From positions 259,180 through 323,179 of the forward strand of contig CAJJDO010000047.1 in the NCBI GenBank assembly GCA_905183005.1: 64,000 nt of DNA, given 5' to 3'. The notes beneath the pieces are model-generated. The model did no database searches. It was not told where the DNA came from and was given only the letters and a program-made list of their open reading frames with translations. Below, in pieces: positions 21,423 to 34,500 of the stretch. Every line of letters starts with the position of its first letter. The first letter of the stretch is position 1. This DNA comes from Paramecium pentaurelia. Its lineage: Eukaryota; Ciliophora; Oligohymenophorea; Peniculida; Parameciidae. Made by a program: the position numbers and the translations under genes.

Positions 21423-22449
21423 AGCTCAATTTTTAATCACTACTTAGATGCAGAAAAATTAGTGGGCTTGACAAAAGTTAATGTAATATAGTATATGATC
21501 TAATAAAAGTTTATAAAAATCTTTGGATACCACCTTTGAAAGAAAAAAATCTATGAAATTCTTTAAAAGAACACATTAGCAAGTGGAAGAAAAGAAAGTA
21601 AAAATAGTAAAATTAAATAATGCGAAAACTAGACTTATTAGAAAAAAAGAAGAGTCAAACAGAATTGAATAAAGTATAAGGGCACTTCAATATAAAATTT
21701 AGGAAATTACTTAGCCCTAATAATCAATATAGGATGCACCAATATTCAAAAATTAATAAAAATAATGATGCATTTATAATTATCATTAATGAATTAATAT
21801 TAATTATATTAATGGATTTTTAACTACCAGCATTAGGGCATTCAATAAAATCATAAGAAAATTGCTGACAATTGAGAAGATAACAAAAATTTTCAATATG
21901 CCAATCGGAAAAGGAAGTATTGGGATTTTGGGTGCGATAGGTACGAAAAATTTTATTGCATATTAAGTGATGTAAGGAAATGTGAATTTTCAAATTTATT
22001 TTTATCATCTTTAGCAGCTAATAAGAGTATTGAAACATCATTATTCAGAATAAGAGTTTGTGTTGATTCTTGATATTAGCCCTGTGTATAGAAGCAAACG
22101 TGTTATGAAAGTGATGAGTGCAGTTTAATATTTATTTTTGCCATCATAAACTCTATAGCTAAATCCGATTGAAAAAGTTTTGAATAACTTAAAGAGAATT
22201 CTTATAAAAATAGAAACTTTTAATCACAAAATGTGTATTATCTCATATACTAATTTTTTTATTAAATCAATGAATAGACCAATTAAAAATACTGCCTTTC
22301 AATGCTTCATTATCTGAAAAAATCTCTGGAAAAAATTGAAAAAAATTATTGTTTTTTTTTAATTTATATACATTTACTCTCATCCAAGATCTCATTTAAA
22401 ATCTCTTTCTCTCATTCAAAAAAAACTCAAACATTTTTTCGTTGATAAT
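21423..22449 (-). repeat. Third copy of the dispersed repeat (1027 bp) with a defined end
   Basis: This matches 20122-21148 base for base. It begins directly after the N and ends at GTTGATAAT (22449), after which the sequence is unique (TCATTAG...) while the other copy continues into enkurin (AATTGAAG...). The shared end in two different flanks marks the true boundary of the repeat element at about 22449/21148/16887. Confidence 0.8.
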
Positions 22450-22617
22450 TCATTAGAATGATTATCAAAAGAGCTATATGAAAGAGGTATTGTGCCTGTA
22501 AATTGAGATTTGTATAGAATGGAGGTTTTAGTTGGGATGCTTTGTTTAGGGAGAATATTATAAATACCCTCTTCTTTTATATACCTATAAATTATTCTTT
22601 ATTATATTATATGATAT

Positions 22618-24203
22618 TCATTTCCATGCATATCTTATAAACTTCTCAAAAGATTAATCATTATCAATAAGTGCACTAATATCTGTTAAATATTCTATAA
22701 AATGTTATTGAGTAACAATTTAAACATCTTTCCAAATATCATGAAAATCTTTATTGGCATCAGCAACTGTCTTAATATTTATATTTACATCATGACTTTT
22801 TGATGCATCATAAGATTCTTGAATTAAATAAATAAAAATACATTTTAATTATTAAGTGCTTAGTTATGATTCTCCATTTGACAATCTATCCCATAGTTAA
22901 TTTGCTAAATTTATTCTATATTAAGAAAGTGGTTCTGTTATTATAAAATATATAAGTACTTCTTAAAAATGCAATAAATTCAACAAAAGAAACCTCATCA
23001 TCACAATTTTTATCAAAAAATCTGAATAAATTATCATATTCTGTTTTGGTTAATAACAATCCAGATTCTTTCATTGCCCATTGAAATTCTTATCTATTCA
23101 ATGTTCCATTTTTATTTTTATCAGAATTAGTAAAAATAGTGGCCATTCTAATAACAGAATGTTATCCTTTCTTTATTAAATCATTTCTGATTCTATTTAA
23201 TGTATCTTAAGGAGGTGCTCTAGAAATTTAAAATACTGGATTGACATTTGCATTGTTTCCTGATCCCATCAATGCTATCAACCCACATATTTCATCATAA
23301 CATAATCTTCCACTTTTATCAGAGTCATATTTATTAAATAATGCTTAAATCTCTTTTTCACTAAATACACAACCAAACTTTTATAAAGCTTATGCAAATT
23401 AATATATATCTATAGTTCCTTTGTTTTCCAAATCAAAGTACATAAATGCCTTTTTTGCTGTCTTTCCTTCATCATCTTTGGTGACTGTCTTTTATCTAAT
23501 TTTTTCAAATAATATTATTTCCAATTAAGCCAATCTTTCTGGAGAAACATAATCAGCACCAGATGTAACTCCCCAAGTAGATGTTAATAACTATCATATA
23601 TTATCCAATAATATAAATACATCTGTAAAATATTCCTCCTTTTCATTTGGAAGTGTAGCATTACAATCAGCATAATAATTTAAGAATTCATCTTCATTTA
23701 TACTTTAACCATCCTTACTACGTTTAGATATTGCATTAACAAATTCCTTTGTTACTTATTCAGCTGTCTTTTATCTTGTTCTTACTCTAGGATGGTTTTT
23801 AGCCTGATAAAGTTTATAAAGACATTCTAATTATAATCTCCCTTATCTTGATTAATCCAAAAATGAAAATGTATTTCTCACTACATTTATTCTCTTTTCG
23901 CTCATATTTTCTCTTATTAAATTCACAAACTCTGCATATGCTATATTGCCATCTTTATTTAAGTCATATTTGTCATATACTGCTCTCAATTCTTAAGTTG
24001 TTAGAAATACTCCTATCTTTGATAAAAACTTTTAGAATTCATCCTTATCCAAATATCCTATAATCAAATTATAAAATACCAGAGTTATCTCTATCAAATT
24101 CTGCCATTAATTAATACACTCCTTCTAAGTCATCTATTTTACGAGCATGTAATTATCCTCTAATCTTATTCTAAATTAAATCCAATTTGTTTCTCCAATC
24201 CAT
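22618..24203 (-). CDS. Multi-EF-hand calcium-binding protein (calcyphosine-like)
   Basis: Five exons (introns 24058-24079, 23591-23620, 22935-22959 and 22818-22841) give 494 residues, an exact multiple of three. EF-hand loops in order: DRDNSGYLDKDE, DLNKDGNIAYAE, a degenerate DQSRQGRLQLE, DLENKGTIDIYQ, DSDKSGRLCYDE, NSDKNKNGTLNRQE and DKNCDDEVSFVE. Five look able to bind calcium; the fourth and the degenerate third lack key acidic residues. The C-terminal region (YDASKSHDV, FHDIWKDVQIV, FEKFIRYAWK) follows the calcyphosine-like order. The last intron is a multiple of three and is inferred from that homology. It is likely a ciliary or cortical calcium sensor. Confidence 0.85.
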
Positions 24204-24216
24204 CAGTTATTTTTTT

Positions 24217-24247
<31 letters not shown>

Positions 24248-25354
24248 AATATAAATATTTATATTTGTTTTATAAAAATTATCTTTTTAATAATATTTTA
24301 TAAAGAATTTCTACAAATTTTTAACATAAAATTATCTTTGTTAGAATCAAAGCTCATAAACATTTTTTCATGTGGATTATTGAAAAGTTGTTGGTTAATA
24401 ATAATTTTTATTAAATTAACATATCAATTATCTATTCAATTATAAAATCATTAATACAGATTAATATACATAAATGAAAGATCTTTATTCTCATAAAAGA
24501 GTTGTGAAAGTTTTGAATGTTGTTAAGATAAAAGATTATGGGATCAAAAATTTATACTGAGACTTAAAAATACCATGATTTAATGAATTTATTTATTTAT
24601 TTATAGTAAATATAAAGATTGAAACTTATAAAATAGTATTTAAAAATGTATGTGAAGTTATTCTTGTATTTTTCTTTTTAAAATAATAACTTTTTTTATT
24701 TCTAGAAAAATAAATTTATAATAAAAATAGGTTAAACTATGAATTCACTTGTTATTAGGATTATGTATGATAAAAAAATTATCTGTTATTTATTCTTCTC
24801 TATAAAACCTAAATACTAATTATTTTTCAGTTTATAAATTAATAAAAGATGAAATATTTACTATTTACTTATAATTATAACAATATTAATTTGTTTCAAA
24901 AAAATAATTAATAGGTAAAACCCATAAATTAATTGAAACTTTGGACTTTTCTGATTTTAGAAAATTTCCAATTAAATAATAAAATTTTCAATTAATTTGT
25001 TATTAGCATTTTAATTTCTTAAAAGGTTGCATAATAATGAATGATGGTAAATTATATTATTATATAGAGAGTTAATAAATTTATACATGTATAATTAATT
25101 TCTTCTCCAATCAAGGGTACATTTATAAAAAGAGAAGAATAATTTTAATAATATTAAAAATTTGGAATAAATAATATAATTTTAGAAATTTACATTTAAT
25201 TTTATGAACTTTTAAACCATCTGAAATTTTGATAATTTTCTTAAAGATGAATTCAAATAAAATCATCCAATTTGAATAGCTTAAATTTGTTTGTTAATTA
25301 ACACTAGCTAATTGTCAAATGATTTATTTCTATATTAATTATTTATTAAATCTC
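24204..25354. other. Intergenic, AT-rich, (TA)n tract, no gene seen
   Basis: A (TA)n run lies near 24222-24250. The remaining kilobase is AT-rich. A 68-codon frame around 24646 is open but has no protein-like features. No RNA gene or repeat family was recognised. Confidence 0.55.
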
Positions 25355-27874
25355 ATGAAATTATTTAAACAATGTTTCCAATAATTCTTTCTTCAGGTAT
25401 AAATACAAGAACTCTATAAATATGAGGAATCTTTAAATAGTTTAACACTTTAATTTCTATCTGAAGATTTAGAATAGTCTTATTAAAATAGATAAATGGC
25501 GAAAGTAATTGTTTAATTCAGGATATCTACAATATTATAGATCTTGATAAACCTAGGGTTTATTATCAACTCTGCTGTTGTGTATAATTCATCAGATATT
25601 GTGAAATATAGATCAATTTTTATTGGATGGATGCTCATATGTTTATTTTTATAGAAAATTTCGAGGAAATATTGGAATATCACCACAAATATACTGATTT
25701 TTATCAATAGTGTGATAAGTGTTTTGTTATTTGCTTTCTTTACAAAATTTGTGAATACTTCTCAAACAAATATAGATGATATTATGAGCCTTTCTTTGAT
25801 TTCAGGTTTGCAATAAGGATTATTTGCTATGAGCTTTTTTTTAATTTAATCAAACTATATAATGAAAAGTTTAACAATGATAAGTTTCTTCCTTATTTTG
25901 ATGGGAATTTTTACTTAATTTTTAAATTATAGATTATGGACGTAATATCTCCTACTTATTTTTACATGTTATTTATTAAGATAGAATGAAAAAACAAATA
26001 GATTGAACTTTTTATTAATTTAGAAGTCTCATAAAAATCTAGAAGCATGTAAGAAACTTTATGATGAAACTGTTCCAACTTCGATAATAATTTTGGAAGA
26101 GATTGTATAATAATAAGGAGTTAATAATAATGATGTATTAAACTCAGTACTTACACAAAAAGAAAAATTATATACATTGGATAACAGACTTATGAATGTA
26201 GCTTATTTTAATAAGAGTGCATCTATACATTTTGAAACAGCTGAAGAAGACATTTTAACTGAAAGATTAGCTGAAATAGAAATTGTGAATTCAGAAGATT
26301 CGATTTTAAATTGTGAAAAGAATAAGCTTTTGGATAAAATTTAAGGTTTATAATCTACTTTATAAACTGAGATGCGTTTTAATACAATTAATTCCTTTGA
26401 TTATTAAATAATGTCAACAAACAAAAAAATGCAATGTCAGAGAGTATAAAATCAAATTATTTAGGAGATTAAATAATCTAAAGTTCATTACTATGATGCT
26501 TAGGCTCAAGGTTGTTTATGGGATGGAAAATAATGTATAATGTTAATATTAAATGATACTACAGATAGAGTTTTAAGGATTAAACATCTCTAAGATTTAG
26601 ATAATTATAAAGATAATTTATTGGCTGCTGTTTCTCATGATCTCAAAACTCCTCTCAATGGTCAAAGCATTCTCGCTAATTTAATTAAAACAATGATGGA
26701 AAATAAATCATTTATTGGTAGAAATGATATTTAGGGTATTATTAATTAATATTTTAGAAATTGTTGTTCATATTGATGACATGATTTCAAATTAATAAAT
26801 TCTATTAACAATGATTAATGATTTAATTGATTATTCATAATTAAAAAAATAAGGATTAAGATTAAATTATACATAATTTGATCTTTCAGCATGTGTACAA
26901 CAAATTAAAAATATGTTCAAAAGGTAAATGGATTTAAAAAAATTATAATTCAACGTTATTGGATTAAATGAAAAAGTCATCATGTATTCAGATCAAATTA
27001 GATTATAATAAATCTTATTTAATTTAATATCTAATGCCATTAAATTTACTTATAATGGATAAATTACATTGAAAATTAATAAAATAAATTCAGGTAATCA
27101 ACAATTAATTCATTTCTCTGTCTAAGATACTGGAATTGGAATACCTTCACATATATAGAATAAATTATTCAAAGCCTATTCAACCTTTAATTTAGGAAAT
27201 TAAAATTCATAAGGAGTAGGATTAGGATTAGTAATATCCAGAAATTTAGTTGGTTTATTAGGTCCTAATGAATTTATTGAAATGAATTCAGTGGAAAACA
27301 AAGGATCAAATTTTAGTTTCTCGATATATCTAAATGCATAGCATAGAGAATGCATCAATATTGTTACTTTAAAAGAAGATAATGGATCTCCTGATAATGA
27401 TCCATCTCCTATTCATAGGATGCCAAATCCTGTAATCAAAAGATAAAATAGAAAATATTAAACAGTTGTTGATATGTCTACAAGTTTATATTAAAGATTA
27501 AAAATACTAATTGTGGATGATACAATCTTTAATATTTATGTCTTAAAATAATTATTAAAGTAGATTGTTATTCAATGCGATATTCATGAAGCTCACAATG
27601 GTTAGGAAGCATTAGAACAAGTCTAAAGCATTAGATTTGATATTATATTTATGGATATCAATATGCCAATATTAGATGGAATCTAAGCTACCTAAATGAT
27701 TAGATAATTTGAATTAAATAACTAATACTAAAGATCAAAGATCTGTATGTTGTCTGCTTTTTAAGGAGAAAGTGATCTTAAATAATCTTTAGAAATTGGA
27801 GCTGATTTACATTATCTAAACCTTTATAATTTTCAGCTTTAAAAACAATCTTAAAATAACTCAAATTTTTATGA
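25355..27874 (+). CDS. Hybrid sensor histidine kinase with receiver domain, one-base frameshift near the end
   Basis: ATG 25355, one intron 26736-26757 (22 nt), about 832 residues if a missing base near 27811-27814 is allowed. The N-terminus carries several membrane spans (residues ~70-250, for example YWNITTNILIFINSVISVLL). Then come the H-box LLAAVSHDLKTPLNGQSILA, the N-box QILFNLISNAIKFTYNG, G1 QDTGIGIPSHI and G2 GVGLGLVISRNLVGLLG. The receiver shows ILIVDDTIFNIYVLKQLL and FDIIFMDINMPILDGIQATQ with the phosphoacceptor Asp. The conserved SKPL (receiver Lys) is out of frame: the DNA reads ADLHYLNLYN, while adding one T gives ADLHLSKPLQF and a stop at 27872-27874. It is either a sequencing error or a real lesion. 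Confidence 0.85.
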
Positions 27875-28145
27875 AATTGATCCTTTGATATATGTTATTA
27901 CTTGCATATTGAATTTGATATATATATATATAATTATTATCAATGATAAATTAATAAAATACTATATTATTCTTCTTGCAATTTATGTTGATTATGTTTT
28001 ACTAATGGAATCAGGATTTCTAACTTAAGAATAAATTCTTAATAGATACATAGCATTACATTACACATTTATATGGAAATATTTTAGAATCTAAATGAAT
28101 ATTATAAACATAATTTATAGAGTTTAATTAAAAATTATAATTCAT

Positions 28146-28432
28146 TCAAAATTTATCAAGCCATCCTTTTATTCCTTTACTTTTACTTTTACTTTTTTTA
28201 TCTTTCTTTTCATCTGACTTAGCAAACAATTCTTAACAAATAGTTTATTTATCTGTCATTTCAATCATACTCAAAATGACACCTAAAATTGATTCAGCAA
28301 TCTCTGGAGTTCTAAAATTGATATAATTATAAATTATACTTATTTAAAATAGCTGAGAAGAATTATTGGCTTAATCCTTTTAATTATTCATATTAGTTTT
28401 TTAAAGTGATTAATTCTTAAGTTTAATCACTC

Positions 28433-28517
<85 letters not shown>

Positions 28518-31500
28518 ATTACAATCCTTTTTATTAATCAGAAGGATATTTTTATATAGATTCTTAAACCTTCTTTTATTATTAAATCTATATTTATAAT
28601 TCTTTATTTTAGCTAATAATAGATTAATAATATATTACCTATTTAGTTCTGTAAGTGTAGATTATAAATGGGAAATCATTTAATCTTTTTTTTATTTCTC
28701 TTATTATAATTAATCAATAAGTATGTAAATTTCTCTATTAAATTAATATTTTATTATATTTACTTTTTATCATTCTCCAAAGTGCTAATTTTATTAAGAA
28801 GTTCATAGTTTTGAATCTCTAAATATTTTATATGCTCTTGTTAATCATTTGCAAAATCATTTTTAGCTTATTGTTCTAATTTGATATCTTCAGCTAAATC
28901 ATCTTACATTTAATTTTCTTCATCTTAATTAAACTCAAAAAGAACTTAATTTTTCGATTTATTATTAGTGAATGTCTAATCTTTATCATACAATTAATTT
29001 TATAAATCTTAAATACGTTTTTCTCTTTCTTATACTATCTTTGAAGATTTATTAGGATCAGATTCTCTATTTTATATAGGACTAGGAGCACTACCTCTAT
29101 TAATAAAATCTTAAAGAGATCTAATATATATTTTATATAAAAATACTTATTTTATTCTTTTAATTATTTTATTTCTTCATTCAATTCATTTATTTTATTA
29201 TTTAATTCTTATTGCTTTAAATTAAATTAATGTTATTAAAATATATTCTCTTTTTATTCAAATGAATCATTATCATTTAAATCTTAATCTTAATCTTCAA
29301 CACCAATATCAAGTAATTATTCAAAACGAATTTATTCTTAACTTAACTTTGATCTATTACTCACTAATGATATTTGATTATCCATTAATTTATTTTCTAA
29401 ATTTTCAAATTTTTCTTTCTTTTCATATAATTCATTTTGTAAATTATAAATAGTTTATTCATGATCATCTAATTTCTAATTATTTACTTTTAATTCTTCT
29501 TATATATCATATAAATTTCTTTTTAGAATCTCATTTTCTTCCTTTAATTTTGATATTAATTATGTTTCTATATTATTATCTTTTTATAATTATTGATGTT
29601 ATTCAATTTATTATTATTATTCTGAATTTTAATTTATTTGCTCATCTTACTTTTTGATTTATTTTTTTTATTCATTATTATCTTTACTTGCTTATAATTA
29701 AAATTGTAAATTCAAGATTGTTTGTTCATGATCAAGAATCCTTTAATTATTTATAATTAATTCTTATTCTTAATCTCCTAATTATTTTCTTAAAATATCA
29801 TTTTCTTCTCTTAATTTCTATAAAATAACCCTTTCTTCTTTTAATTATTCTTAATCTGATTCATTAATCTATCTTTAACCTTATTATAAGAGATCTAATA
29901 GTTATTACTATTCATCTACTGAATTCTAATTATTTTCTTCAATATCATTAAATTAATCTATTTAATTAACATCATTCTAACTCTTATTAATAAATTCATT
30001 TATATTTTTCTAAAGTTAATCAATATATTAATCTTTCTCCTAAATAATATTATTTAATCTAATTATTTCTTCTTCTTATATATCAGTATTTTATGGTATT
30101 TATTCTAATTTCTTGATTTCTAATTATTATTCAAATTCTAATTTTGTGAATTCTTCTTCTTTTTTTAAATCTTCTAATTAATTTTGTAAATTTTCTAATT
30201 CAAACTATTATTTTGATATCACTTATTAATCAGTATTAAATCTTTCTTCATACATATTTATAGAATCTTTTAAATCATTAAATTCATTTTATTTTTATTA
30301 AATTTCAATATCCTTTTCTTCTATAATTGCTTCTAATTTTGAAATTTTTAAATTTTAATTCTATACTTGTTATTTTAATTCATCTTAGATTTTCTATTTT
30401 TAATTATTTAATTCTTTTTAAGTTTCTTATAATTCATCATTAATTGATTTAAATCTTGTTATTTCTTCTTCTTTCATATCCAAATTTAATTGTAGTTATT
30501 CCAGATTTCCTAAAAGAACTAAAGATTCATTCTTTTAATTTACTTTTTACTACTCTAAATATTGTTATAATTATATAATTTCATCCTCTTTACATCTCAG
30601 TTTCTAAAGTCCATCTTCTTTTATATTTTATAATTCACCAATTTAAAGTTTATATTCTTAAGCTTTTTAATTAGTATCCTGCTCTTTATATGTCAATTTT
30701 TATTTTAAATCGTTAATTTCTAAATCTTTAAGTATAAGTGTTTCATTAATACTATTAATTTAATCTTATTACTATTAAATTTATTGTTTGAATTCAGAAT
30801 TTTATTTTTGAATCATTTTTAAATCATTTGATAATGTTTATTTATTAATTGTAGATTATTCATTTAATTTATCATTTATTATTTTAAGAGAATCTATTTC
30901 TTAATTCTTTTAATCAATAGTGTAATTAAGTTCAATAATCTATTATTGAATTTGGATCATTTAAGAGCTTAATTCTTCTTTAGCTTCTTTCTCAATCTTT
31001 ATAAGATCTTTCAAAATCTAGTTTTCTTTAAAATGAGAATTCTATTAAACTAAATATCTATCTATATGTTATTGCATTTCCATTTAAATTTAATTTAGTT
31101 CACTATTTAACTTTTTATTGACTTCTTTTTCTTTTCTATATTAATCCTTTATAATATTAAGATGAATATTTTATTTTTCTTATTGTTAATTCAACTTTTC
31201 AGTAGTCACGAATACCTAGTTTAATATATTTTTACAGAAATTAGTTTGTTATTCTGAAATAGTAACTTCAATGATATTTAGTTCTTCTTTTTATTTTGAA
31301 AGTAATTCTTCTAATTTACTATTAGTTATTATTGATTATTATTCAATTTCCATTCTTAATATATCTATCTATTCATTGTTTTTCATATATTACACTTTTA
31401 AACTTTCATTTTAATCTAGTAATACTGAATTATCTTGTATTAATTTTTAAATTTCAGAGTTCTATTTTTATTATTAATCTTAATAAGCTTATCCAAGTTA

Positions 31501-34500
31501 TTTTGATATAATTTCATATTCTTATTTTTATTATTATAAAACTGCTATTTCTGCCTACATTAATTCATTTAAGTTAACTTATGTTACAAAATTCGCTATA
31601 TTCTACTTTTTTTCCAATTCTAATTTAGAAATGGCTTACTAATTTAGCAATATCTAATTATTTATTTCATTTTATTTATCTTATTCTTTTTATAATTATA
31701 TATTTAAATCATTTATAATATCGCTTTTTTGATTGTTCACAATTTCTAACTAAGTTATTTAATCTTATAATTCTCCGGTTTTTTATTTTAATTTTGGTAA
31801 ATATCTTAAAATATTGAGTTCCAATTTTTATAATTTCTATTGTAATTAATTTATTTGCTAGGTTGGATTATATAAAATTTATAAATTTAATTCTTATGCA
31901 TTAATTAGATTTTTAATTTCTTATAATTAATTATCATTTATTGTTTTGAGTACTTATAAACTCTATTCTTAATTATTTTTATGTTAAACTAATTCATTAT
32001 TAACTTGATGTAAATCTATATTCTGTTATTTTAATTCATTTATTTATAATGATAAATCATTAAATTTTTATTCTAACTACTCATTCATTATTTAAAGTTG
32101 TTATATATGTTGAGAATCTTCATTTATTTTGATATCAAGTTTTAAATTTTTTTGTTATTCCTCGAAATATAATTATTTAAATTAATTTTCTTGTATTTTC
32201 AAATTAATATTTTATTATTCTATTAATTGATTATTAATTTATTATAATTCTTTAATTCCCTATTCTAATGTACGATTCTATTAAGATTAATCCTTATTTT
32301 AATTAATTTATACATTAATTTCTTGTTATAATTTATTATTAACTTATTATAATTATTACTCTTATTGTATTAACTAATTATGTAGAATTTATAGCTATTC
32401 ATATTATACTATTAATGTATCAAACTTTTATTTTGATTATTTTTCCTTATCTATTAATTAGCCATTAAAAGATTCAATTTATTATATTTGATTATTTTAT
32501 TCATTATTTGTTTATTCAAACTAAATTAATTGTTACTATTATAATATGAATTATTTATTTATTAAATTATATTTTTCATTTATCTTTTCAATTTAACTTT
32601 ATTTAACATTAGTTTATGATTTTAAATCTTAGATTTATATTTCTAAATTTTCATTTAATGTTTATAATTATATATTTTACTCTTTATAATTATTTAATTA
32701 AATTTAAGTTTCTTCTTTATAAATTTAAAATTAAGATTTTAATTCTAATAATTCTTACTTTTAATCATTTTCATGATTTTTTAATTCATTTATATTTTAT
32801 TCCAAAGTATTTTTATTTTATAATACATTTGACAATTATTCCTAAAGATTCTCTACATCTATTAATAGTTCTAAGATCTTTTACTCTGATTCAAAATTCT
32901 TTTTCTCTAATAAATCTATAATTTATAATTTATTTTTATATTCTTAACATAACTACTCTTATGATAATATTTTTTATTATTGATTATGCAATTCTTAAAT
33001 TTATTAATTTAAATTAGTATTTAATTCTTAATTTTGTAAATTTAATTTTGAAATTTCAATGCAATAATTTTTATTTTTAGAAATTTCATCATTTAATTTT
33101 GAAATTATAACTTATTATTCTTATTTCATTTCTTCAATTATTTGTTATTAACTTTTAATCTTGTCATCTTTAATTTGAATTTCTTATTTTAATTTGAGCA
33201 ACATATTTTCTAAATCTAAAATTATTTATTTATCTTATTCAATTTATTGTTTTTATATTTTAATAAAATTATCTTAATCTATTTCAATTTTTCTTTAAGA
33301 TTCTTAAATCACATTAAGATCTTCTATTTTTTGATATTTATCTTAATTGTCTAAAATCAATTAATTAATTTCTTATTCTTAAAATTTTCCCTATTCATTT
33401 AATTTTTCTATTTTTTTAATTAATTCCTCATTTTAATTTACTAATTAAGTATCTTCAATTAAATTTCCACCTTATAATTCTAATAATTAATCATTATTTT
33501 ATTCTACTATAATCTCATTTGTTGATTAATTAATTTAATTATAAATATCTAATAGATTATAATTTTCTAAATTTTGAATAGGTTATTCACCTGTTTAAGA
33601 TTCCTGTTCTCTTTATTCAAATAATTTTTATTCATTATTGAGATTTTAATCAATTTTAAGGTTTTAGATTTCATCTTATTATAATCTAATGATATCTATT
33701 AATTTTTATATTCCATTTTATAAAAGAGGATGTTATTAATTGAAATCAATTTATATTAAAATTAAATCATCATTTATTGAATCAATTTTTTCATTATTTT
33801 ATTGATTTATTAATTGATGTTCCTCTTATTAATTTCTATATTAAACATTATTAAATTTATTTAACTAATCTTGAATTAATTTATTATATTGTTATATTCC
33901 TAATAGAATTTATTTATATTATTCATTTAAATTTTACTTATCTTAAAATAATATCTAATATTCAGATTCTAACTCTAAATTTTTAATTTTCAGTTTATCT
34001 ATACTATCTTATAACATTGAACATGATTTATTTTGATTATCCAATTATTAATCTAAATTTTTCATAATTTAATTTGTTTGCATAATCTCTTCTTTTAAAT
34101 TTGTACTCTCATCAATTAGTTTTTAATTTCTTTTTGATAAATCTTCCATTTTATTATTGCACTCCTAAATTTTATCTAATTATTCATAGATTTATGATTT
34201 ATTATTTATTAAATTTTTAGTTAAATCTTCTAAATTTTCTTGCAATAATTAATTTTCAGCTTTTAAGGTCTGATTTATACTTAATTATTCATTTATTTTC
34301 TATTTACTAATATTAAAATTTTCTTTAATTGTTAAATTTTCATTATTCAAAACATTGATATTATAATTAAGTTCATTGATTTAATCATTTGCTCTTTATA
34401 ATTCTTATTAAAACTATAAGTTTTCTTTCTTTTATTTATCTAATTCAGACTTTGCAAAATCAAATTATTCATTTTTTTCCATTAAAGCTTCATCTGTATT

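Noticed and set aside
24222..24250. (TA)n tract, also near 49016-49032 and 51256-51297, as telomeric or centromeric sequence
   Set aside because: It is simple AT slippage in intergenic DNA. Ciliate telomeres are C4A2- or C3A4-type repeats, which are absent here.
32616..32921. Plus-strand hydrophobic ORF inside 28146-36923
   Set aside because: It is the antisense shadow of the coiled-coil gene. Hydrophobic codons arise from complementing Asn/Lys/Gln codons.
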